DNA from: Acidobacteriota bacterium
Lineage (GTDB): Bacteria; Acidobacteriota; Blastocatellia; Pyrinomonadales; Pyrinomonadaceae
Assembly (NCBI GenBank): GCA_020199775.1
Contig: JAIVJZ010000004.1
Span: 62,001 to 126,000 of the forward strand
DNA length: 64,000 nucleotides
Direction: 5' to 3'
Below, one piece after another: positions 57,658-64,000 of this stretch. The translations under genes were made by a program, and so were the position numbers. Every line of letters begins with the position of its first letter. Within the stretch, counting starts at the first letter, position 1. The notes below the pieces were generated by a model. It was not told the origin of the DNA and searched no databases. It was given only the letters and a program-made list of their open reading frames with translations.

Positions 57658-60432
57658 TTGCGCCCACTTCAAGTCTCCCTCCGTTTGGCGTGCTGCTTAT
57701 TGTTCTTCTCCCCACCGGCCTACGTCGCCGCTCGCGCCTCGGCGCAAGTCGGCGTCGCGCAAGCCAATGCCGCGCCGCAGGGCAACGCCGCTTCCATCCC
57801 CCAATTCCCGCTGCGCCAGAGCGGCCTCGAACTCGAACGCGCGTCGCGCGCCGGGGCGTTCTACGCCGTCACGGGGCGACGCGCCGCCGCCTTCGGCTAC
57901 GAGCACCGCGCGCTCGAAGCGTGGGTCTACCCTTTGAAGATTTTGGACGACTTCCGCCTGTCGTTTCAGATCGAAGGCTACCCGCTGGAGTTTACCGGCG
58001 CGGACACGCTCGCGCGCGTCAACGTCCGTCCCGAAGCGACGACCTTCACCTACTCGCACGCCGCCTTCACCGTGCGACAGATCATCTTCGCGCCGCCGGA
58101 CGAGCAGGGCATCGTCATGCTGCTCGACGTGCGGAGCGCGCTGCCCCTGACCGTCAACGTCTCGTTCCGGCCGCGCCTGCGCCTCTCGTGGCCCGCCGGG
58201 TTGATGACGGGCAGCCTCAGTTGGGACGAGAAGGCGCGCGTCTATTACATCACGGAAGAGACGAGGCGATTCGCGGGCGTCGTCGGCTCGCCCGCCGCGC
58301 TCGACGTGTCCGTCATGCCCTATCAGGAAGAGCCGCGCGATGTGCCCGCGCGTTTTCGCGTCGCGGCCCCGGCGGGTGAAACGGGCGCGAAGTTCATCCC
58401 CGTCGTCATCGCGGGCAGCACGGAAGGGCGCGAGCGTGCGAAGGCCGCATACGACCGCTTGCTCGCCTCCGTCCCGTCGCTCTATGAACAGGCGGCCGCG
58501 CACTACCGGCGACTCGCGGAAGAGACGCTTCAGCTCTCTACGCCGAACCGCGAACTCGACGAAGCGTTCGCGTGGGCGAAGGTCGGCGTGGACAAAGGCG
58601 TGGTGACGAATCCGCTGCTCGGCACGGGACTCGTCGCGGGCTATCGCACGTCGGGCGAGTCGGAGCGTCCGGGCTTCGCATGGTTCTTCGGCCGCGACGC
58701 GCTCTGGACTGCGTTCGCCCTCAACTCCTACGGCGACTTCGAGACGACGCGCGCCGCGCTCGAATTCCTCAAAAAATTTCAACGCGCCGACGGCAAAATC
58801 CCGCACGAGATTTCGCAGAGCGCGTCGCTCATCCCGTGGTTCACAGACTACGAGTGCCCGTGGGCGAGCGCGGACGCAACGCCGCTTTACGTCATCGCGC
58901 ACGCAGACTATTTTCGCGCCAGCGGCGATCTCAAATTCCTGCAAGCCAACTGGGATTCGATACTGCGCGCCTATCGCTACGCCGGGGCGACCGACACGGA
59001 CGCCAACGGCCTCGTCGAGAACACGAAGTTCGGCCACGGCTGGGTGGAGGGCGGCGCGCTCTACCCGGCACACGAAGAGATTTACATGCAGGGTTTGTGG
59101 GTCGCCGCCTCGCGCGATCTGGCCGAGATGGCCGCCGCGTTGAAGGCGCAGGATGTCGCCACACGCGCCCGCGCCAACGCCGAACGCACCCGCGCCGCCA
59201 CCGAACAGACTTACTGGCTACCGGCGCGCGGCTTCTACGCCTTCGCCACGAAGCGTCCCGCGACCGAGCCGCCCGAAGCCGACCCCGGCCCCAATCGCGC
59301 CGCGCGGCAAGCGCGCATGAACGCGCTCAGAAATGCGACCATCTACGACGAGGACACGGTGCTGCCCGCCGTGCCGCTCTGGTTCAAAACTCTGTCGGAC
59401 GAGCGCGCGCAGATTGAGATCGATCATCTCGGCGCGGGCGCGATAGCGACCGACTGGGGCGCGCGCCTCCTCTCCGACGAGAGCCAACTCTACGACCCGC
59501 TCTCTTACCACAACGGTTCGGTGTGGCCGCTCTTCACGGGTTGGGCGAGCATGGGCGCGTACCGTTATGGCCGCCCGCACGTCGGCTTTCAGGCGTTGAT
59601 GGCGAACGCGCTCCTGACGCGTCAGGGCGCGGAAGGTTACGTCACCGAGCTTTTATCAGGCGACTTCAACGCGCCCTTCGGTCGCTCCTCGCATCATCAG
59701 GTGTGGTCGGAGGCGATGGTCGTCACGCCCGCCGTGCGCGGCCTGCTCGGCCTCGAAACCTCCAATGCCGGGCGCGCCCTGCGCTTCGCCCCCCAACTCC
59801 CCGCCGATTGGAACAAAATCGCCGTGCGTAACCTGCGGCTCGGCGGCGCACGCTACTCGCTCACCTACGAGCGCACCGCGGGGCGCATCAAGATCAACCT
59901 CAAGCGACAACCGGCGAGCGGAGACGCCCCCGCGAAATCCGTGAACGACGCGGCGAACCCGATCAACCTCAGCCTCGCACCCGCGCTGCCGCTCGACGCA
60001 CGCCTGCGCGGCGTGACGCTGCAAGGGCGACCCGTCACCTTCAACCCTCCTGCTCCCTCCGGCGACGTGCAACGCCCCGAACTCTCCTTCGTCGCACAAC
60101 TGACGGACACGGAGGTCGTGTTCGACTACGACGAAGGGACGGACGTTTATCTCGAACCGCGCGCGCCGTCGAGAGGCGAGACGAGCCGGGGCTTGCGCAT
60201 CCTGCGCTCGCGCGCCGAGGCGGGCGCGCTCAATCTTCTCCTCGAAGGTCGCGGCGGGCACACATACACGCTCGGCGTGCGCACGCCGCACAAACTCGGA
60301 AGCGCGCCCGACGTTGTGGTTAAAGACGGCGACCGGGGCGGAGACGCGCAGTTGATCGTGCAGTTCAACGCGGGGGCGCAAAAATATGTGAGACGCGCGG
60401 TCAGCATCCCGCTGCGGGCGGCGGGCAGGTGA
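57658..60432 (+). CDS. Exported glycogen-debranching-like / GH15-type six-hairpin glycosidase
   Basis: About 924 residues. I chose TTG 57658 because AGGAG lies seven bases before it and the protein then begins with a clean signal peptide (RLACCLLFFSPPAYVAARASA). The longer frame from 57559 runs through the mdh terminator. The C-terminal half is an alpha/alpha six-barrel of the amylo-alpha-1,6-glucosidase/GDE type (PGFAWFFGRDALWTAFALNSYGDF, FLKKFQRADGKIPHEISQ, GLVENTKFGHGWVEGGALYP, HNGSVWPLFTGWAS). The N-terminal half is beta-rich. It probably trims alpha-glucans outside the cytoplasm. Confidence 0.85.
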   Translation: MRPLQVSLRLACCLLFFSPPAYVAARASAQVGVAQANAAPQGNAASIPQFPLRQSGLELERASRAGAFYAVTGRRAAAFGYEHRALEAWVYPLKILDDFRLSFQIEGYPLEFTGADTLARVNVRPEATTFTYSHAAFTVRQIIFAPPDEQGIVMLLDVRSALPLTVNVSFRPRLRLSWPAGLMTGSLSWDEKARVYYITEETRRFAGVVGSPAALDVSVMPYQEEPRDVPARFRVAAPAGETGAKFIPVVIAGSTEGRERAKAAYDRLLASVPSLYEQAAAHYRRLAEETLQLSTPNRELDEAFAWAKVGVDKGVVTNPLLGTGLVAGYRTSGESERPGFAWFFGRDALWTAFALNSYGDFETTRAALEFLKKFQRADGKIPHEISQSASLIPWFTDYECPWASADATPLYVIAHADYFRASGDLKFLQANWDSILRAYRYAGATDTDANGLVENTKFGHGWVEGGALYPAHEEIYMQGLWVAASRDLAEMAAALKAQDVATRARANAERTRAATEQTYWLPARGFYAFATKRPATEPPEADPGPNRAARQARMNALRNATIYDEDTVLPAVPLWFKTLSDERAQIEIDHLGAGAIATDWGARLLSDESQLYDPLSYHNGSVWPLFTGWASMGAYRYGRPHVGFQALMANALLTRQGAEGYVTELLSGDFNAPFGRSSHHQVWSEAMVVTPAVRGLLGLETSNAGRALRFAPQLPADWNKIAVRNLRLGGARYSLTYERTAGRIKINLKRQPASGDAPAKSVNDAANPINLSLAPALPLDARLRGVTLQGRPVTFNPPAPSGDVQRPELSFVAQLTDTEVVFDYDEGTDVYLEPRAPSRGETSRGLRILRSRAEAGALNLLLEGRGGHTYTLGVRTPHKLGSAPDVVVKDGDRGGDAQLIVQFNAGAQKYVRRAVSIPLRAAGR

Positions 60433-60520
60433 GAGGTTTTTACGCCCCGGCCGCAAAGTGCAAGGCGAGGGAGACGAAAGGGGAGAAGGGGTGGGACGGG
60501 AGGGGCAAAGGCGCAAAGTG

Positions 60521-60556
60521 AAAGCGGCGGGAGTTTCATTCTCCCGCCGCTTTAGT
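60521..60556. terminator. Bidirectional terminator between glycosidase and sdh operon
   Basis: Perfect 13-bp stem AAAGCGGCGGGAG/CTCCCGCCGCTTT with a 7-base loop. It serves the convergent glycosidase gene and sdh operon, and overlaps the last codons of the small frame at 60536. Confidence 0.8.
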
Positions 60557-60721
60557 TAGTTGGTGGCTTGTCGTCTGCTGCGTCCGGCCGAAGCCGGCCG
60601 TCGTGCGGCCGGAACTGCGGCGGTCGCCCCGACGGCCCCAGTAAAATTTCCTCACCATGAGCAGCAGCCCGGCGAGCGAGACCACCGTGAGCAACAAAAT
60701 CAACAGCACGTAAGAGAGCAC
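60536..60721 (-). CDS. Possible small single-helix membrane protein at the end of the sdh operon
   Basis: A 61-residue frame from GTG 60721 with a membrane helix (VLLILLLTVVSLAGLLLMV) and a basic tail, 46 bp after sdhB on the same strand. Its 3' end overlaps the terminator stem. The helix makes a real protein plausible, but there is no good ribosome site and no family match. Confidence 0.45.
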   Translation of the reverse strand: MLSYVLLILLLTVVSLAGLLLMVRKFYWGRRGDRRSSGRTTAGFGRTQQTTSHQLTKAAGE

Positions 60722-60767
60722 GCCCCGGACTCCTTCAGTGTCGGCAACCGCCGCCGCACTGTCTTTA

Positions 60768-61601
60768 CTATCTTTTCAACCAGCCGAACAGACCGTGCAG
60801 GATCGTCTCGCGGTTCTCCTCGTAGATGGCTTTGGTGAGCGGGATCGACATCGGGCAGACGCGGACGCAGTTCTGCGCGTTGCCGCAATTGGTGATGCCG
60901 TCGTCGCCCATGATGCCTTCGAGCCGTTCGTCGCGCGTCATCTTGCCCGACGGGTGCATGTTCTGGTAACGCACCTGCGCGATGGCCTGCGGCCCGATGT
61001 ACTGGTCTTCGTCGTATTGCGGGCAGGCTTCGAGACAGCAGCCGCACGTCATGCAGCGCGAGTAGGCGTAACGCTCGGCCACCTCGTCCTGCGTCATCTT
61101 CGGGCCTGCGCCGAGGTCGTGCGTGCCGTCGATCTCGATCCACGCCTTGACCTGCTTCAAGTGCTCGAACATGCGCGAGCGGTCGACGGCGAGGTCGCGG
61201 ACGTTCGGAAACTTCGTCATCGGTTCGAGCGTGATCGGGTCTTTTTCCTTAAGTAACTGATCGACGAGCGCGGAGCACGACTGGCGCACCTTGCCGTTGA
61301 CGATCATCGTGCAGATGCCGCAGACCTGTTCCAGACAGTTCATGTCCCAGACGACGGGCGTCGTCTTCGCGCCGTCCTTCGTCACGGGGTTCTTCTGGAT
61401 GTCCATCAGGCACGAGATGATGTTGAGGTTGGGGCGGTAGGGGACGCTGAAATCCTCCCAACGCTGCTCCGCGCCGGGGCGGTCGCGCCGCTTGATGCGA
61501 ATGTCGACGAACTTCCGCTCCGACTGCCGCTCCGGCGCGGGCGTGTACGACCTGTCGGCGGTCGCCTCCGTGCTGCTTGTTCGATCAGTGTGTGTGCTCA
61601 T
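60768..61601 (-). CDS. sdhB: Succinate dehydrogenase/fumarate reductase iron-sulfur subunit
   Basis: A 277-residue subunit of complex II. The N-terminal ferredoxin half has the 2Fe-2S cysteines in CLEQVCGICTMIVNG and a later SCSALV. The C-terminal half has CMTCGCCLEACPQYD and CGNAQNCVRVCP for the 4Fe-4S and 3Fe-4S clusters. The N-terminus is longer than usual by about 30 residues of polar sequence. It passes electrons from the flavoprotein to the membrane subunit. The start overlaps the sdhA stop by four bases (ATGA). Confidence 0.95.
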   Translation of the reverse strand: MSTHTDRTSSTEATADRSYTPAPERQSERKFVDIRIKRRDRPGAEQRWEDFSVPYRPNLNIISCLMDIQKNPVTKDGAKTTPVVWDMNCLEQVCGICTMIVNGKVRQSCSALVDQLLKEKDPITLEPMTKFPNVRDLAVDRSRMFEHLKQVKAWIEIDGTHDLGAGPKMTQDEVAERYAYSRCMTCGCCLEACPQYDEDQYIGPQAIAQVRYQNMHPSGKMTRDERLEGIMGDDGITNCGNAQNCVRVCPMSIPLTKAIYEENRETILHGLFGWLKR

Positions 61602-63625
61602 AGCTCGTCCGATTTGCCCCCCGCGTCTTCGATTCCTTTGCCACGCTCGCCGCGCGTTTCGGCTTGCCCGTGATTCACATCTACGACCTTCTCCTTGTCC
61701 TGCGTCCAGACGACCGGATTGCTCAAATCCTTCGGCTTCTGCTCCCAGCCTTCGACCGGAATCTGCTGCGCGCCGTCGGTGGTCGGCAGGCCGGAGGCCG
61801 CGGCCTGCGCGGCGACCGCTCCCGTCGTTTTCTGCTCCTGCTTGCCCTTGCTGTAATCGCGCTTGCGCGGGACGACGAGCGACACGTCAACGTCTTCGTA
61901 AGAGAGCACCGGGCCTTCGCCGGAATATTCGGCGATGGTGGTTTTGAGGAAACGTTCGTCGTTGCGGTTGGGGAAGTCCGGCTTGTAGTGCGCGCCGCGC
62001 GACTCGTCGCGGGCGAGCGCGCCGAGCGTGATGACGCGCGCGAGTTGCAGCATGTTCCAGAGTTGGCGCGCGTGCGGGAGAGCCATCGTCGCCCACATGT
62101 TCGAGTCGCTGATCGAGATGCGCTTGTAGCGTTCGATCAACTCAAGCAACTTGTTGTCGGTCGCCTTGAGGCGGTCGTTGTAGCGCACGACCGTCACGTT
62201 GTCCGTCATCCACTTGCCCATCTCGTCGTGGATGACGTACTGGTTGTCGCCGCCCGACTGCTTGAGCAGGTCGTCGTTGAACCCCTGTTGCAGCTTCAAC
62301 TCGTCGTCGTAAATCTTCGACGTGTCCGCGCCGTTGCGCTCCACGTTCGCGGCGTATTCGAGCGCGGCGGGCGCGGCGATGAAGCCGCCGTAGACGCAAC
62401 TGACGAGCGAGTTCGCGCCGAGACGGTTCGCGCCGTGGATCGAATAGTCGCACTCGCCCGCCGCGAGCAGACCCGGAATGTTGGTGCGCTGATTCGCGTC
62501 AACCCATAGGCCGCCCATCGAATAATGGACGCCGGGGAAAATTCGCATCGGCACGTGGCGCGGGTCGTCGCCGACGAACATCTCGTAGATTTCGAGGATC
62601 GCGCCGAGCTTGCGGTCGAGCGTCGCGGCGTCGATGTGCGTCAGGTCGAGGTAGACCTGATTGTCGCCGCCGACGCCCATGCCGTCGAGACAGATTTGAA
62701 AGATTTCGCGCGTCGCGATGTCGCGCGGGACGAGATTGCCGTAGGCCGGATACTTCTCTTCGAGAAAGTAGATGCGCTCTTTTTCGGGAATCGAAGCGGG
62801 CGCGCGCTTGTCGCCCTGCTGGCGCGGAACCCACACGCGCCCGCCCTCGCCGCGCGCCGACTCGGACATCAGGCGCAACTTGTCTTCGCCCGGTATCGAG
62901 GTTGGGTGAACCTGAATAAACTCGCCGTTGGCGTAACGCGCGCCCTGTTGATAACAGGCCGACACCGCGCTGCCCGTGCAGACCATCGAGTTGGTCGATT
63001 TGCCGAAGATCAGACCGGGGCCGCCCGTCGCCATGATCACCGCGTCGGCGGGGAAGGCCTTGAGTTCGAGCGTGTGCCGGTTCATGGCGATGAGGCCGCG
63101 GCAGACCTGATGATCGTCGAGGACGAGCGACAACATCTCCCAGCCTTCGTACTTCTTGACCTTGCCGCCCACCTCGTAGCGGCGCACCTGCTCGTCGAGC
63201 GCGTACAGGAGTTGTTGCCCGGTTGACGCGCCCGCAAACGCGGTGCGGTGGTGCTTCGTGCCGCCGAAGCGGCGGAAGTCGAGCAAGCCTTCTTTGGTGC
63301 GCGAGAAGGGGACGCCCATGCGGTCGAAGAGGTAGATGATCGCCGGAGCCATCTCGCACATGGCTTTGGCGGGCGGCTGGTTGGCGAGGAAGTCGCCGCC
63401 GTAGACCGTATCGTCGAAGTGCTCCCACGTCGAGTCGCCTTCGCCCTTGGTGTTGACCGCGCCGTTGATGCCGCCCTGCGCGCAGACCGAATGGGAACGC
63501 TTGACGGGCACGACCGAGAAGAGATCAACTTCGTGCCCCGCCTCGGCGATCTTCATCGCCGCCGCGAGTCCGGCGAGGCCGCCGCCGACAATCGCAATCT
63601 TGGTGCCTTTAGAAGTCGCCGCCAT
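61598..63625 (-). CDS. sdhA: Succinate dehydrogenase/fumarate reductase flavoprotein subunit
   Basis: A 675-residue flavoprotein. The FAD-binding start is IAIVGGGLAGLAAAMKIAEAG, followed by the flavin-attachment region SHSVCAQGGINGAVNTKGEGDS. The substrate site includes HPTSIPG and RGEGGRVWVPR, and HYSMGGLWVD lies further on. The C-terminus carries about 70 extra residues of low-complexity sequence. It oxidises succinate to fumarate at the membrane. It overlaps both neighbours (sdhC stop TAATG, sdhB start ATGA), so the three genes are translationally coupled. Confidence 0.95.
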   Translation of the reverse strand: MAATSKGTKIAIVGGGLAGLAAAMKIAEAGHEVDLFSVVPVKRSHSVCAQGGINGAVNTKGEGDSTWEHFDDTVYGGDFLANQPPAKAMCEMAPAIIYLFDRMGVPFSRTKEGLLDFRRFGGTKHHRTAFAGASTGQQLLYALDEQVRRYEVGGKVKKYEGWEMLSLVLDDHQVCRGLIAMNRHTLELKAFPADAVIMATGGPGLIFGKSTNSMVCTGSAVSACYQQGARYANGEFIQVHPTSIPGEDKLRLMSESARGEGGRVWVPRQQGDKRAPASIPEKERIYFLEEKYPAYGNLVPRDIATREIFQICLDGMGVGGDNQVYLDLTHIDAATLDRKLGAILEIYEMFVGDDPRHVPMRIFPGVHYSMGGLWVDANQRTNIPGLLAAGECDYSIHGANRLGANSLVSCVYGGFIAAPAALEYAANVERNGADTSKIYDDELKLQQGFNDDLLKQSGGDNQYVIHDEMGKWMTDNVTVVRYNDRLKATDNKLLELIERYKRISISDSNMWATMALPHARQLWNMLQLARVITLGALARDESRGAHYKPDFPNRNDERFLKTTIAEYSGEGPVLSYEDVDVSLVVPRKRDYSKGKQEQKTTGAVAAQAAASGLPTTDGAQQIPVEGWEQKPKDLSNPVVWTQDKEKVVDVNHGQAETRGERGKGIEDAGGKSDEL

Positions 63626-64000
63626 TAGTAAAGTAGTCCTCCGAGAAGTCCGCCGGGGCGTAAGAAAGCAAAGGTCACGTTAATCCACAGGACGTAGAGC
63701 AGCACGCCGAAGCCGATGCAGGCGTAGCCCGTCACGCGTTGCGCGCGCTCGCCGATGACGATGCCCCAGTCAACCAGAAAGAGCCAGATGCCGTTGGCGA
63801 AGTGCCAGACGGTCGAAGCGATGCCGATGATGTAGATGATCAGGATCGGCAGCATTTGAAATTCGCGCGAGACGATTTCGTAAGCCTCGTTGGGGTAGTG
63901 CGCGACGGCGCGCTCGTTGAGGCCGGGGATCAGGCCGAAGCGGAAGTTGAGCAGGTGGAAGAGAATGAAGAAGAAGAGAATGATCCCCGTGATGCGCTGG
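63625..64000 (-). CDS. sdhC: Succinate dehydrogenase cytochrome b subunit, 5' part outside the window
   Basis: The reading frame continues past the right edge, giving at least 124 residues. Visible are QRITGIILFFFILFHLLNFRFG, which includes a likely heme-ligand histidine, then VWHFANGIWLFLVDWGIVIGERAQRV with a second histidine, and a final hydrophobic helix. This is the single-chain b558-type membrane anchor of complex II that takes electrons to quinone. Its TAA stop overlaps the sdhA ATG by one base. Confidence 0.9.
   Translation of the reverse strand, partial: QRITGIILFFFILFHLLNFRFGLIPGLNERAVAHYPNEAYEIVSREFQMLPILIIYIIGIASTVWHFANGIWLFLVDWGIVIGERAQRVTGYACIGFGVLLYVLWINVTFAFLRPGGLLGGLLY

Overview
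The window is a GC-rich bacterial chromosome segment. Its secreted BNR/VPS10-type proteins, S9 peptidase, HemQ-type protein, small PilZ protein and dispersed ATCGTTC hairpin repeats suggest an acidobacterium of the Blastocatellia type. That placement is inference from gene content, because no rRNA gene is present. Layout, left end: 1-6370 is the end of an extracellular contractile injection system (eCIS) locus. It holds a conserved eCIS protein fragment, the eCIS AAA+ ATPase, a 1049-residue eCIS cargo protein ending in an Ntox15-type (HxxD) nuclease toxin domain, and a directly following Tdi1-like immunity gene. An antibacterial toxin/immunity pair at the end of an eCIS locus is one of the main findings. 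6371-11462 encodes two large multi-domain glycosyltransferases, one a GT2-GT9-GT4-methyltransferase fusion. 11546-14019 is a translationally coupled permease and aminotransferase pair. 14308-29621 carries secreted and housekeeping functions: a BNR/BACON/lamin-tail protein, a GNAT, an S9 peptidase, a BNR 'glycosyl hydrolase', PsuG, endonuclease III and a second HhH-GPD glycosylase. 29707-33350 is a dense array of 30 tRNA genes, all on the minus strand. It covers all 20 amino acids plus an initiator-type tRNA(Met), and an HNH endonuclease gene sits inside it. Half of the tRNAs encode the 3' CCA and half do not. Two Leu-anticodon tRNAs lack the long variable arm, and one Ile tRNA has C33. Two ordinary solitary tRNA genes elsewhere (Arg-TCG and Arg-CCT) lack CCA, so the array looks like a redundant, possibly imported, self-sufficient tRNA set. 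This is the strongest candidate for an unusual system. 33667-38966 has a small ORF behind a near-perfect sigma70 promoter, a zinc-ribbon-type protein and a RecB-nuclease/SF1-helicase fusion (TM0106/Dna2-like). 39052-47370 carries small secreted proteins, cytochrome c, PilZ, HemQ, a large secreted protein, acylphosphatase, Apt and a PD-(D/E)XK protein next to tRNA-Arg(CCT). 47665-51987 (minus strand) is an apparent operon of a CHAT-protease/STAND-NTPase/TPR protein plus a small CxxC protein and two small membrane proteins, a plausible uncharacterised defence module. 52313-53859 is a broken umuDC remnant: umuD is disrupted by an exact 46-bp tandem duplication, and a UmuC N-terminus is fused in frame to a secreted protein. 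53917-64000 carries an SNase-like nuclease, an Smr protein, Mdh, a glycogen-debranching-like enzyme and the succinate dehydrogenase operon (sdhC-A-B), which runs off the right edge.
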